Assembly: GCA_030583925.1 (NCBI GenBank)
Contig: CP129482.1
Span: 868,001-932,000, forward strand
Length of the DNA: 64,000 nt
Direction: 5' to 3'
Origin: Anaerolineales bacterium
Lineage (GTDB): Bacteria; Chloroflexota; Anaerolineae; Anaerolineales; Villigracilaceae
Shown here piece by piece: positions 32,013 through 41,529 of the stretch. The position numbers and the translations under genes are program-made. How positions within the stretch are numbered: the stretch's first letter is position 1; each line of letters starts with the position of its first letter. Under the pieces are notes generated by a model. The model made no database searches, was not told the origin of the DNA, and saw nothing but the letters and a program-made list of their open reading frames with translations.

Positions 32013-35000
32013 ATGTCCAACCCTGCGCTGGCGGAAGTGCTTGCCAGTTACGTCCCAAAACTGATTCAAAAAAGAGTCGTCGCCGACCCTGTCCCTATCG
32101 AATCGCCGCTGGCGGAGGAGTTCCAAGCGGCGGTTTTATTCGCCGATATTTCAGGCTTCACCCTGCTGACCGAGCGCCTCGCCGAACGCGGACCCTCCGG
32201 CGTCGAAGCCCTCGCCCGCATCCTCAACGAATACTTCGGGCAGTTGATAGACATCATCAACGAATACGGCGGGGATGTGGTGAAGTTTGCCGGCGACGCG
32301 GTCATCGCGGTGTGGACTATCGCCTCAGACGACGGGAAGGCTGATTCAGTCACCCGCGCGGACCAGTGGCAGTGGACAATGCGCGCCGCCGAGTGTGCGC
32401 TCCGAGTCCGCGAGAAACTCACTAACTACAAAGCCGAAGATCAAAACCTTTACCTCAAACTCGCGGTCAGCATGGGCAACATCACCTCCGCGCATGTAGG
32501 CGGCGTATTCAACCGTTGGGAATTTTTGCTCACCGGCAATCCGCTCGTGGAAGTGGGTATTGCCAACAACCTCGCCAAAGCCGGAGAGATTCTCGTCACG
32601 CCTTCCGCGTGGAAACTCATCCGCAACGACAGCCTTGCCGAGCCGATCGAGTTTGAATTGAAAGAGAACATTGCCCAAGGCGGGCGTCTGAACGGACTCA
32701 ACAAACCTTCCTCCATTTTCAAGACGCCCGAAGCGCCGGTTATTTCAGGCGGCGTGGAAAATTCACTGCGCCCCTACATCCCCGGCGCGATCATCAATCG
32801 CCTTACCGCCGGTCAAACCGCGTGGATTGCCGAATTGCGGCGCGTGACCGTGCTTTTCATCAACCTGCCTGATCTCGACCAAACCACAAATCTTGAATTG
32901 TCTCAGCAGATCGCTAAATTGCTCCAGCGTTCGGTGTATCGCTATGAAGGGAGCATCAACAAGATCAACGTGGACGATAAAGGCATTACGCTCGTTGCCG
33001 CGTTAGGTCTGCCGCCGTTTTCGCATGAAGACGATCCGGCGCGCGGCGTGTTAGCCGCGCTTACGATTCGGCGGGAACTCAAAGCCCTCAACGTCCGCAG
33101 TTTCATCGGGGTTGCCACCGGGCGGATCTTCTGCGGGTCGGTGGGCAACGAGACGCGACGCGAATACACCACCATCGGCAATGCAGTCAACCTTTCGGCG
33201 CGGTTGATGGCGGCGGCAGGTTCGCAGGATGAATTGACAGCGAAATACGGCATCCCGATTCTGTGCGACCGCGCGACCTACGACAGCGCCAAAGAGGCGA
33301 TCGAATTCCAAACGCTTCCGCCTCAACAGGTAAAAGGTCGGAATGAACCGGTCGAGGCGTTCCATCCGCTGGACGCGAAGAAAAGCGTTATCCGCCCGAA
33401 AGCGGAACTGATCGGGCGTCACGAAGAAAAGATCACGCTGGGAGACGCGTTGCAAGAGTTATCGCGCGGCGCGCCAAACCAGACGATCATATTTCAAGGT
33501 GAGACGGGTATCGGCAAATCGCGTTTGTTCGAGGACTTGATTCGTCAAGCGGAGACCTTGCGCGTGAAGACGTTTCGCGGCGAAGGCGATGCCATCGAGA
33601 AAGCCAGCCCCTATCATGCGTGGCGTGGAATTTTTCATCATATCCTTGGGTTAGATGAACTTCTTGCCAAGCCGGAGTTGAGCGAGGGGGACCGCCTCGA
33701 AGTTCAATCCAGGATCGAAGCGCGGCTCGATGAGGTTGAACCAGATCTGGCGCGTTATGCTCCATTGCTGGGCGTGCTTTTACCGGCTCCGATCCCCGAT
33801 AATGATTTGACTTCCGCCATGACAGGCGAGATTCGCGCGGGCAACACGCGTGAAGTGTTGGCGCGTCTGTTAAGCCATCTCGCGCAGGAAGAGCCGCTGT
33901 TGGTCGTGATGGAGGATTTGCACTGGTTCGATTCGGCTTCGTGGGCGCTGCTTGCCGATGTACAGCAAAAAGTGAGACCCATCCTGCTTGCGCTCAATAC
34001 GCGCCCGTTGACAGAGCCTGTCCCACAGATCTTCAGGCAGATCCTTGAAACGCCGGAGACGCGACTCCTTCTTCTTGAAGCCATGTCGTTGGATGATGTC
34101 GAATCGCTGGTTTGTCAGCGGTTGGGTGTGAGATCCATCCCCTCCGCCATTAGTAGTTTGATTCGCGAAAAATCGGAGGGACATCCCTTCTTTGCGGAGG
34201 AACTTGCCTACGCGTTGCGCGACGCCGGGTTGGTGATCGTAGAGGGCGATGAAGCGAGAATCAACGACCGCTTCACGAGTTTCGATGACCTTGCGTTGCC
34301 GGATACGCTTCAAGCCGCGATCACGAACCGTATTGATAGCCTCGCTCCATCTCAACAACTGACGTTGAAAGTTGCCAGCGTGATCGGGCGTATCTTCACC
34401 TTCCGCGTGCTTCAAGCGATCTACCCCATTGATTCGGATAAACCAGCCTTGCGCCAATATATGGAAGCGCTTACGCAATTAAGTCTCACGATGATCGAAT
34501 CGGATGCGCCGGATCTGTCGTACATTTTCAAACACGCCGTCACACAGGAAGTGGCATATAACCTAATGCTGTTCTCTCAGCGCCGGCAGTTACATCAATC
34601 GGTGGCGGAATGGATCGAGAAAAGCAACGAAGGTAACATCGAATCCTATTTCAACTTGCTTGCTTATCACTGGTCGCAAGCCGCAGAATTGACCGATGTA
34701 TCGCGCAACCAACATGCCATTCAGAAAGCCGTAGAGTACCTTGAAAAAGCTGGCGATCAGGCAGTGCAAAATTACGCCAACCGAGAAGCGATTCAATACT
34801 TTACTCAGGCGTTGAATTGGGAGGAAAAACTCACCCAGCCGAAAGACAGGCTGGCGGCGCGCGACCGGCGCGTGCGCCGTGCGCGCTGGCACGGCAAGAT
34901 CGGCTTGGCGTATTACGGTTTGGGAGTATTGCCCGATTGCAATACGCACATCCGCAAAGCCTTGCGAGAACTTGGGCATCGCCTCCCAGAATCCAGCGCG

Positions 35001-36263
35001 ATGTTTGCGTTGGGGCTTCTTCCTCCGCTTGTGCGCCAGATATTCCATTGGATCGTCCCCTCCCGTATCGGCTCCGCGCACGGACGCGAGCGAGAGATCG
35101 CGCTTGAAACTGCGCGGCTCTATGAATTTCTGGGACGGATGTATTTCTACTCCAACGAATCCCTGCCGATCATGTATTGCATCCTGCACTTCTTGAATTA
35201 TGCCGAGAAAGCCGGTATCTCGCCCGAGCTTGCCGATGCAAACTCCGGCATGGCGGTCTTGGCGGGCTTTGCCCAATTGCACCGCCTCGCAGAAACGTAC
35301 GTAGACCGCGCTATTTCCATTGCAAAGATCGTAAACCGTCCATCCAATCTCATCACTGTCAATGTGGTCACAAGTTTATTCGATATTTCGGTCGGAAAAT
35401 GGGACAACGTACGCCGCAAAACAGAAAGCGCCAAGGAGATCTGCGAAGAACTGGGCGACTCGCGTCAATGGGGAGATTCTACCGTGCTGTTGGCTGAGAG
35501 CGCGTTCATCTCCGGGGATATTCCGTACGCGATGCACATGCAGGAAATTTTGCTGGAGGACGCGCGCCGCAGGAAGAGTCCGCTTCACATTGGGTGGGGG
35601 CTATCCGGGCTGGCGTGGAACAAACTCCGCATGGGGGATGAAGCGGCAACCATCCCCATGCTCACAGAAGCGCTGCAAATCCTAGAAGAGATTCCCAACC
35701 GCGCGTCTTCCATTAACACGAACGCGCAAATGGGCCTCGCTTATCTTCGTCTGGAAGAAAACGACAAGGCGCTTCACTATGCCGACAACGTGTTGGGATT
35801 CGCCGAAGGGATTTCGCCGACCGTCTACGCGTTGGTGATGGGATTCGCCGCCGTAGCGGAGGTGTACTTCACGCTGTGGAACGCTTCGCTCGACGCGACG
35901 GGCGGGCTGGATCCTCAGCGGTTGAAGGTTTCCTCCGGGAAAGCGTTGACGCTCCTGCGCGCGTTCAAAAAAGTTTTCCCCATCGGCGGACCTCCTCTTG
36001 CTTATTATCAGGGCTGGCAAGAAGCGCTGACCGGTAAACCTCGCAAGGCGATGAAAACGTGGCAAAAGGGATTGGAATCCGCGTTGAAATTCAACCTGCC
36101 CTATGAAGAGGGATTGATTCGACTCCAACTTGGGCGCTGGCGCGAAGACTCAGTCGAAAAAGGCGAACACATCGCGCGCGCGATCCAGATCTTCGAGAAA
36201 ATGGGCGCGGCGCGCGAGTTGGAATCCGCGTTGAAGATGAAGGAAGCGTTGAGCCGCCCCTGA
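32013..36263 (+). CDS. Soluble-adenylyl-cyclase-like protein: two class III cyclase domains, P-loop ATPase, TPR region
   Basis: 1416 residues from ATG 32013 (GGAG upstream); a TTG at 31968 is also in frame. Cyclase domain 1 spans about residues 38-200 with metal Asp45 (FADISGFT) and Asp95 (FAGDAVIAVW). Cyclase domain 2 spans about 275-420; its first metal position reads LFINLPDLD (Asn), so it is probably a non-catalytic partner. LIGRHEEK and the Walker A GETGIGKS (496-503) open a STAND/AAA-type ATPase, with VVMEDLHWFD as Walker B. From about 840 the protein is alpha-helical TPR-like repeats. The layout is the same as mammalian bicarbonate-activated sAC (ADCY10). The product is likely cAMP; the activating signal is unknown. 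Confidence 0.88.
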   Translation: MSNPALAEVLASYVPKLIQKRVVADPVPIESPLAEEFQAAVLFADISGFTLLTERLAERGPSGVEALARILNEYFGQLIDIINEYGGDVVKFAGDAVIAVWTIASDDGKADSVTRADQWQWTMRAAECALRVREKLTNYKAEDQNLYLKLAVSMGNITSAHVGGVFNRWEFLLTGNPLVEVGIANNLAKAGEILVTPSAWKLIRNDSLAEPIEFELKENIAQGGRLNGLNKPSSIFKTPEAPVISGGVENSLRPYIPGAIINRLTAGQTAWIAELRRVTVLFINLPDLDQTTNLELSQQIAKLLQRSVYRYEGSINKINVDDKGITLVAALGLPPFSHEDDPARGVLAALTIRRELKALNVRSFIGVATGRIFCGSVGNETRREYTTIGNAVNLSARLMAAAGSQDELTAKYGIPILCDRATYDSAKEAIEFQTLPPQQVKGRNEPVEAFHPLDAKKSVIRPKAELIGRHEEKITLGDALQELSRGAPNQTIIFQGETGIGKSRLFEDLIRQAETLRVKTFRGEGDAIEKASPYHAWRGIFHHILGLDELLAKPELSEGDRLEVQSRIEARLDEVEPDLARYAPLLGVLLPAPIPDNDLTSAMTGEIRAGNTREVLARLLSHLAQEEPLLVVMEDLHWFDSASWALLADVQQKVRPILLALNTRPLTEPVPQIFRQILETPETRLLLLEAMSLDDVESLVCQRLGVRSIPSAISSLIREKSEGHPFFAEELAYALRDAGLVIVEGDEARINDRFTSFDDLALPDTLQAAITNRIDSLAPSQQLTLKVASVIGRIFTFRVLQAIYPIDSDKPALRQYMEALTQLSLTMIESDAPDLSYIFKHAVTQEVAYNLMLFSQRRQLHQSVAEWIEKSNEGNIESYFNLLAYHWSQAAELTDVSRNQHAIQKAVEYLEKAGDQAVQNYANREAIQYFTQALNWEEKLTQPKDRLAARDRRVRRARWHGKIGLAYYGLGVLPDCNTHIRKALRELGHRLPESSAMFALGLLPPLVRQIFHWIVPSRIGSAHGREREIALETARLYEFLGRMYFYSNESLPIMYCILHFLNYAEKAGISPELADANSGMAVLAGFAQLHRLAETYVDRAISIAKIVNRPSNLITVNVVTSLFDISVGKWDNVRRKTESAKEICEELGDSRQWGDSTVLLAESAFISGDIPYAMHMQEILLEDARRRKSPLHIGWGLSGLAWNKLRMGDEAATIPMLTEALQILEEIPNRASSINTNAQMGLAYLRLEENDKALHYADNVLGFAEGISPTVYALVMGFAAVAEVYFTLWNASLDATGGLDPQRLKVSSGKALTLLRAFKKVFPIGGPPLAYYQGWQEALTGKPRKAMKTWQKGLESALKFNLPYEEGLIRLQLGRWREDSVEKGEHIARAIQIFEKMGAARELESALKMKEALSRP

Positions 36264-36265
36264 CA

Positions 36266-36901
36266 ATGACTGCACAGCGCGGCGAGGGAGCCTACCGGGA
36301 ATACGTTCTCCGTTATTACAATCGTTTTTCTAATTTATATGATCTGGGCGAGTTCATGCGCCATCGAACGCGCCGCAAAGCGTTTGAGTTAAGCGGCTGG
36401 CAACCCGGCGAAAGCGTGCTTGATCTTTGCACCGGCACCGGTGGGCTCGCCCTCGCCTTTGCTTCACGCGGCGCGAACGTGGTCGGGGTTGATCTTGCGC
36501 GCGGTATGTTGAAGCGCGCTTCTACCAAAAAATACGCATCAAGTGTAAATTGGTTGGAGATGGATGCCACGCGGCTTGCTTTCCCCAAGGCGACATTCGA
36601 TGTATCCGTGTTGTCGCTGGCGTTGCATCACATGCCGGAAGCGGCGCAAATAAATGTGCTGAGCGAGTTACGCCGTGTTACTCGCCGCAGAATCGTCCTC
36701 ATTGAACCGGAAGTGCCGGTCAAGCCGAGTTGGTTCCGCGCCTGGGCGTTCGTCGCGTCGGTGATCGACGAATCGGAATACATGCACGAATGGGTGCGGC
36801 AGGATTTGGTCGGCACATGCGAAAAGGCGGGTTTGCGCGTGGAAGGCGTCGAAACATCTCGGTTTTGGATTCATCGTTTTCTACTTTGCAATCCAACTTA
36901 A
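36266..36901 (+). CDS. Class I SAM-dependent methyltransferase
   Basis: 211 residues starting 2 bp after the cyclase stop codon, so probably co-transcribed with it. Motif I VLDLCTGTGGLALAFA, motif II VVGVDLARGML, motif IV-like FDVSVLSLALHHMPE. Similar to UbiE/COQ5-type enzymes; substrate not clear. Confidence 0.85.
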   Translation: MTAQRGEGAYREYVLRYYNRFSNLYDLGEFMRHRTRRKAFELSGWQPGESVLDLCTGTGGLALAFASRGANVVGVDLARGMLKRASTKKYASSVNWLEMDATRLAFPKATFDVSVLSLALHHMPEAAQINVLSELRRVTRRRIVLIEPEVPVKPSWFRAWAFVASVIDESEYMHEWVRQDLVGTCEKAGLRVEGVETSRFWIHRFLLCNPT

Positions 36902-36905
36902 AAAC

Positions 36906-36932
36906 TTGTCCAGCAGTTCAACTGCTGGACAA
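36906..36932. repeat. Palindrome around AGTTCAACT
   Basis: TTGTCCAGCAGTT-C-AACTGCTGGACAA: 13-bp perfect arms around one base, between convergent genes, so probably acting as a terminator for one or both. The core GCAGTTCAACTGC is shared with 30839-30861. Confidence 0.8.
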
Positions 36933-36943
36933 ACGCTGTTTTT

Positions 36944-37972
36944 TCATGGCACGATCACTGCGCGCACATCGTCAGTGAAATTTTCCAAATCATCCAAACG
37001 TTGATTGATTTTCTCAGCATCCAGCGGAATGACTTGCGACACGACGCGCGAAGTATCTAAAACTTTGCGCCGAGCCCATTCCACGAGCAAAGGCAGTTCG
37101 CTCAACAAGTGATCGTTCGAGCCGATGATCTCCGCCTCTTTGCCGAGAATCTGCGCGTACGTGTTGATCGAAATGGGTTGTTGATTCAAGCCCACCATCA
37201 CCGCGCGACCGAGATTGCCAAGACTGTCAATCGCCTGCTCCATCGTTTTCCGCAAACCGATCATCTCCACTGCGACATTCACGCCGCGTCCCTTCGTCAA
37301 CTTGCGGATTTCCTCCACCGCGTCCACGCGGCTTGCGTCGATGGGGATGGCGTTGTATTCGGAGGCGAGTTCGAGCTTGTCGCGCTTGATGTCCACCGCG
37401 TAGACTTCCACCGCGCCCATCGCCCGCGCAATTTGAATGGCGGAAAGACCGAGTCCACCCACGCCGAAGATTGCCGCAGTTTCCCCGGCGTGAAGCCTGC
37501 TTTTGCGTAACGCGTGTAGAGCCGTCGCCGAGGCGCACATCAATGTCGCGCCCTGTTCAAAGGGAATCTCATCTGGAAGAAGAATTGCATTCCGCGCTGA
37601 GACAGCGATGAACTCCGCGTAGCCGCCGTCCATGTGATGACCGAGCATCTTCACTGCGCTGCAAAATTGCTCATTGCCCGTACTGCAATAATAACAATCG
37701 CCGCAGGTGAGGTTGTAATGCAAACAGACGCGATCGCCGCTTTTGACGTTCGTCACGTGCGCGCCCAACTTCTCCACCGTGCCGGCAACTTCATGTCCGA
37801 GCGTGATCGGCATGAATCCCATCGCCGAACGTCCGGCGCGGTAGTGCGCGTCCGAGTGACAGATGCCCGCCGCGCGCACGCGCACGAGGATGTCCTTTTC
37901 GCTGATGGCGGGAATCGGGATTTCCTGCATTTCCAGCGGTTTATTGAACTCGATCAGTCGAACGGTTTTCAT
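36944..37972 (-). CDS. Zinc-dependent alcohol dehydrogenase (MDR family)
   Basis: 342 residues from ATG 37972, which begins the MDR fold; earlier in-frame codons overlap the upstream PAP2 gene. Catalytic zinc ligands Cys38, His60 and Glu61 (AAGICHSDAHY, GHEVAG) and four structural zinc cysteines at 90, 93, 96 and 104 are present. The nucleotide-binding site is AAIFGVGGLGLSAIQIA, and VDIKR at the end of beta-2 suggests NAD preference. Substrate unknown. PAP2 lies 4 bp upstream on the same strand. Confidence 0.88.
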   Translation of the reverse strand: MKTVRLIEFNKPLEMQEIPIPAISEKDILVRVRAAGICHSDAHYRAGRSAMGFMPITLGHEVAGTVEKLGAHVTNVKSGDRVCLHYNLTCGDCYYCSTGNEQFCSAVKMLGHHMDGGYAEFIAVSARNAILLPDEIPFEQGATLMCASATALHALRKSRLHAGETAAIFGVGGLGLSAIQIARAMGAVEVYAVDIKRDKLELASEYNAIPIDASRVDAVEEIRKLTKGRGVNVAVEMIGLRKTMEQAIDSLGNLGRAVMVGLNQQPISINTYAQILGKEAEIIGSNDHLLSELPLLVEWARRKVLDTSRVVSQVIPLDAEKINQRLDDLENFTDDVRAVIVP

Positions 37973-37976
37973 TGGT

Positions 37977-38597
37977 TCATCCCGTGTGTTGAAGTGTGTT
38001 AAATCGAGCGCGCTCCACCCACCACAAGCCGAAGCGATATCCGATCCATGCGTAGACGGTGCCTCCGACCACATCGAGGATGTAATGCTGGTGTGTGAGC
38101 AAGGTGGAAAGCGAGATCATCACATAAATAAAGAACCACAGCCAGCGGAACTTTGGATACCACCGGCTGTAAAAGAGGGCAAAGATTGTGGTCACGTAGA
38201 CGTGCGCGCTGGGGAATGCCGCGTAATCCCCGTCAATGGATTGCAGGAAGAGCAGGGTCTTCGAGAAGAAGTCGGCGCCGGGCAATGGCGGGTCAATGAT
38301 GTAGGTTGGGAAAAAATAAAAGGTCAACACACCGAGGATGCAGGTTAATGTGAAGCCCGCGGCAAACGCCTTGAACAGGCGCGCGTCGCTTTTCAATAAC
38401 AGCCACGTGCCGCCGGCGTAGACGATCGGGTACCAAAGCGCGTACGGGATGACCCAGATCACCGAGAGCGGGAAGACATCTATCGGCAGTTTGGGGATGA
38501 TGCCGCCGGTCAGCACGCGCGTGGCGATCGAGTAATTGAATTGGATCAGTAACGCCAGAGAGACGATAAGTAAACGTTTTTTCAAAGGTGGCTGCAT
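37977..38597 (-). CDS. PAP2-superfamily membrane phosphatase
   Basis: 206 residues from ATG 38597 (GGAGAG upstream; a TTG two codons earlier is less likely). Six membrane helices; the PAP2 motifs are AAFPSAHVY and HQHYILDVVGG, with the catalytic His. It probably dephosphorylates a lipid phosphate, like inositol-phosphoceramide synthase or phosphatidylglycerophosphatase relatives. It lies 4 bp from the ADH gene and 13 bp from the methyltransferase gene. Confidence 0.83.
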   Translation of the reverse strand: MQPPLKKRLLIVSLALLIQFNYSIATRVLTGGIIPKLPIDVFPLSVIWVIPYALWYPIVYAGGTWLLLKSDARLFKAFAAGFTLTCILGVLTFYFFPTYIIDPPLPGADFFSKTLLFLQSIDGDYAAFPSAHVYVTTIFALFYSRWYPKFRWLWFFIYVMISLSTLLTHQHYILDVVGGTVYAWIGYRFGLWWVERARFNTLQHTG

Positions 38598-38610
38598 GTG
38601 CAACTCTCCG

Positions 38611-39561
38611 TTAGTTCGAGGCGGATAGGTCCCTTGCCCAGGATGCGATCACGCGGATATCTTCCGGCGAAGTGCGGCAACACCCGCCGATCAGCCGCGC
38701 GCCAGCCTGATACCAGAGTTTCGCTTCTTCGCCAAAGGATGCGGTCGCGGGCTTGCCGTCCCAGTCGTTTTTCTCGGCGTCGTAGCGCTCGCCGAGGTTG
38801 GGATACGTCAGAAGCGGTGTGTCCGTTTCCTGTTTTCCGATCTGCATCAACGCGGGAATATATTGCGGCGACGTGCAATTGATTCCAATGGCGGCGATTT
38901 GCGGATTGTTTTCTAACATGCGGACACAATCCGCGAATGGCTGACCTTCTGAAATATGTTTTTCATCCCGCGCCGAAAAACTGAACCATGCGCTGATGTT
39001 CGGAAACTCTTGCAATAGTTTGGAAAGCGCTTGCGCCTCGACCAACGAAGGGATTGTCTCACACGCCAAGAGGTCTGGCTTTGCCTCTAATAACGCGCTC
39101 ATGCGCGGACGGTGAAAATCCATCAACTCTTTTTCGGTTAGCCCGTAATCGCCGCGATATTCGGAGCCGTCCGCGAGGAACGCGCCGTAGGGTCCGATGG
39201 AGGCGGCGATGAACGGCTTGACGCGTCCGCGTCGATTCGCTTTGTCTGCCCAAAACTCATCCCGCGCTTCTGCCGCTAGCGCGACGGATTTTTGGATCAA
39301 AGCAATGGCTTCTCTTTCATTCAAGTCACGCTTTTTGAAGCCCTCGATAGTGGCTTGATAACTGGCAGTGATGGCGCAGTCTGCGCCCGCTTTGAAATAA
39401 TCGTAATGGAGTTGTCGAATCGCTTCGGGTTGTTCGAGCAAAATTTTCGCCGACCATAGATCGTCTTTGAGATCGTAGCCGCGGCGTTCGAGTTCGGTGG
39501 CGAGCGCGCCGTCTATGACGAGCGCGGAAGATTTGTCGAGGATGGAAGCGATGGGATTCAT
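38611..39561 (-). CDS. mmuM: Homocysteine S-methyltransferase
   Basis: 316 residues. Barrel with zinc-binding cysteines in GINCTSPQ and at 294-295 in IGGCCRTSPEDI. DGALATELERRG is the N-terminal family signature. It transfers a methyl group from S-methylmethionine (or SAM) to homocysteine to make methionine. First gene of a three-gene minus-strand run (mmuM, PAP2, ADH). Confidence 0.9.
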   Translation of the reverse strand: MNPIASILDKSSALVIDGALATELERRGYDLKDDLWSAKILLEQPEAIRQLHYDYFKAGADCAITASYQATIEGFKKRDLNEREAIALIQKSVALAAEARDEFWADKANRRGRVKPFIAASIGPYGAFLADGSEYRGDYGLTEKELMDFHRPRMSALLEAKPDLLACETIPSLVEAQALSKLLQEFPNISAWFSFSARDEKHISEGQPFADCVRMLENNPQIAAIGINCTSPQYIPALMQIGKQETDTPLLTYPNLGERYDAEKNDWDGKPATASFGEEAKLWYQAGARLIGGCCRTSPEDIRVIASWARDLSASN

Positions 39562-39579
39562 GGCAGGGAGGATACCATG

Positions 39580-39622
39580 AAATAAAATCAGGCTTCCGAA
39601 GTCTGCCTGACTTCGGAAGCCT
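39580..39622 (-). terminator. Terminator of the 39635 membrane-protein gene
   Basis: AGGCTTCCGAAGTC (39590-39603) pairs perfectly with GACTTCGGAAGCCT (39609-39622); on the minus strand it is followed by GATTTTATTT. Confidence 0.9.
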
Positions 39623-39634
39623 TCTCGGTCTTGT

Positions 39635-40150
39635 TTATTTCTTCGCTACTTTGCGCGGAGTCCGTTTGGGTTTGGCAGGCGACTCAACCGCCGGGGATTC
39701 CGCTGAAGAGGGAGGCAACGCTTCCACCGCCGGGGCAGGCTGAGGTTCCGGTAAGGAAGCGGGTGCGGGCGGGACGACGGTCACCGGTTCCGGCATCCCG
39801 TTCAAGCGGGCGAAGTAATCCTTCACATCGTTGTCATTGTAAAAGACGAGCGAGAGAATGCCGACCGCCATCGCAAAAAGGTTGCCTGTCAGCACGCACG
39901 CGATTTCCAGCACCGCGATGTTCGTGGATGGCTTGAGGGCTTGCGGCGGGTTGCTGAAAAGTTTTGCCGAATAGATGAGTTCGAAGACGCCGAGGACAGT
40001 CGGCAAAATGGTGAGCGGCACGCAGACAACGCCGACGAGGGTCGCGATAGCCGTAGCCGATGCGGCAAAACCCCAAAAGAGGTTGACGATTCCGCTGGCA
40101 AGCGTAGTCCACGCGATGATGTGGACGAGGGTGGGTTTGGTTGTGTTCAT
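39635..40150 (-). CDS. Small membrane protein with Pro/Ala-rich tail
   Basis: 171 residues, AGGAG before the ATG. Three hydrophobic helices in the first 105 residues (ASGIVNLFWGFAASATAIATLVGVVCVPL...; IACVLTGNLFAMAVGILSLVFY), then a disordered Pro/Ala/Glu tail ending KPKRTPRKVAKK. Family not recognised. It has its own terminator and is probably a single transcription unit. Confidence 0.75.
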   Translation of the reverse strand: MNTTKPTLVHIIAWTTLASGIVNLFWGFAASATAIATLVGVVCVPLTILPTVLGVFELIYSAKLFSNPPQALKPSTNIAVLEIACVLTGNLFAMAVGILSLVFYNDNDVKDYFARLNGMPEPVTVVPPAPASLPEPQPAPAVEALPPSSAESPAVESPAKPKRTPRKVAKK

Positions 40151-40206
40151 TCGATCTCCTGTTTTGTTTTCTATCTTTCATACGAGAGTTCGAGAGATTG
40201 GTTGCA

Positions 40207-40237
40207 ACAAAAAAGCCTGCGAATTTTCGCAGGCTTT
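40207..40237 (-). terminator. Terminator of the DUF4013 gene
   Basis: AAAAGCCTGCGAA (40210-40222) pairs with TTCGCAGGCTTTT (40225-40237); the T-run follows on the minus strand. Confidence 0.88.
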
Positions 40238-40257
40238 TCGGTTTATGGTCGAACTGT

Positions 40258-40989
40258 TTACGCCGTAGTCATGGATGTGTTTTGCCCGGCGGCGATATTC
40301 CCGAATTGACCGAATAAATGGGCGTAAACGGCTGTGGCATATACCACCATGCCAAACGTGACTATGACTGCCGCGATCTGTCCGAGGCAAGGGATGAGGT
40401 TCAAAACAGTTTGGGCGATACCAACTACAAAACTGAGGGCAAAACTCAGCCCAATGTTGACCGCCCACGCGGTGATGAACGGGGATGAGTTTTGGCTGAT
40501 CAGGCTAAACACATCGCGGAATTTGAAGCACGAGGCGATCGTTCCTTCGCGGGCGAAGATGACGAGGATGGCAGGGTAAATGACCGATAGCGCCAGCGCG
40601 TAGACAATGAACACGCACAACAGACAAACGAACAGCGCGGTTCCCAGCCCGGCAATGGCGCTGGCTATATTTTGCATATCGCTGTTGCCGGAGAGGATGG
40701 CTGGCACGATCATGAAACTGAGCGGCAGGCAGAACACGACGATGATCGGTAAGGCATACACAAGACTTGCCACGGTCAACAACAACCCGTCCATGAATTT
40801 TTTGCCAAGATCGTCCCAAGTGGGAAGCGGCTCAGGGTCGCCGTTCATCACGTTGCGGATGATGCCCACCATATACCCGGTCCAGGAGAGGTTCAAGATG
40901 GGAATGAGCGTGATCAACGCTCCCAGCCCTAATTTGCTGACCCACTTCGGGTCGTCGAATACAAATGAAAACGATTTGCCGACGTTCAT
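40258..40989 (-). CDS. DUF4013 family membrane protein
   Basis: 243 residues from ATG 40989; the open frame extends further but overlaps a terminator and the next gene out of phase. FVFDDPKWVSKLGLGALITLIPI at the N-terminus and GYMVGIIRNVMNGDPEPLPTWDDLGKKFMDGL are the DUF4013 hallmarks. About six membrane helices. Function unknown; common in Anaerolineae and archaea. Confidence 0.83.
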   Translation of the reverse strand: MNVGKSFSFVFDDPKWVSKLGLGALITLIPILNLSWTGYMVGIIRNVMNGDPEPLPTWDDLGKKFMDGLLLTVASLVYALPIIVVFCLPLSFMIVPAILSGNSDMQNIASAIAGLGTALFVCLLCVFIVYALALSVIYPAILVIFAREGTIASCFKFRDVFSLISQNSSPFITAWAVNIGLSFALSFVVGIAQTVLNLIPCLGQIAAVIVTFGMVVYATAVYAHLFGQFGNIAAGQNTSMTTA

Positions 40990-41034
40990 TTTTTTCTCCA
41001 GTTGACGAAATGACTCGATCCGTTTTGCGCAATC

Positions 41035-41068
41035 AAAAAGGCTCACTGTTTTGACGCAGTGAGCCTTT
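41035..41068 (-). terminator. Terminator of the DUF4870 gene
   Basis: AAGGCTCACTG (41038-41048) pairs with CAGTGAGCCTT (41057-41067), with A-run/T-run on the minus-strand exit. Confidence 0.88.
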
Positions 41069-41084
41069 CGATACTCGAAGAAAC

Positions 41085-41402
41085 TTACGCCCAGCCTTGT
41101 TTCTTGATGAAATCGGTAACGAGCGGAATGTTGACCGATTGACCCTGATACGCTTGATACGCCCAGTACAGGAACACCAGCCACAGGATCGGCACGCACA
41201 AACCGCCGAAGCCGATGGTCACAGTGGTGATGATGGTCGCGACGATCCAAAAAGCGATGCTCGCCACAATGGATTGCACGGCGTTGAACTTAACGAAGGG
41301 GCGGGCTTTCTTATCCTCCATTAGCAAGACGATGATGCCGACGAGTGGCGCAAAGACGTAACTCAATGCAGCCCAAAGTTTGTCGTCACTTGTTGTTTCC
41401 AT
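41085..41402 (-). CDS. DUF4870 family membrane protein
   Basis: 105 residues. ALSYVFAPLVGIIVLLMEDKKARPFVKFNAVQSI is the DUF4870 (Tic20-like) signature, with three membrane helices. Function unknown. It stands alone between terminators, upstream of the DUF4013 gene. Confidence 0.88.
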   Translation of the reverse strand: METTSDDKLWAALSYVFAPLVGIIVLLMEDKKARPFVKFNAVQSIVASIAFWIVATIITTVTIGFGGLCVPILWLVFLYWAYQAYQGQSVNIPLVTDFIKKQGWA

Positions 41403-41488
41403 GGTTTACTCCTCTGAAAATTTCTAAGTTTGGATTTCGATTATTGTACAACCAAACAAGGCAAAGCGCAACCAGCGTTTCTAGGAAA

Positions 41489-41514
41489 GTAGGGGGAGGA
41501 AGCCCTGCCCCTAC
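41489..41514. repeat. GTAGGGG/CCCCTAC repeat just upstream of fmt
   Basis: GTAGGGG (41489-41495) and CCCCTAC (41508-41514), ending 15 bp before the fmt start. A second member of this family lies within fmt 100 bp further on. Confidence 0.75.
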
Positions 41515-41529
41515 TGGTACAATCTTTGT

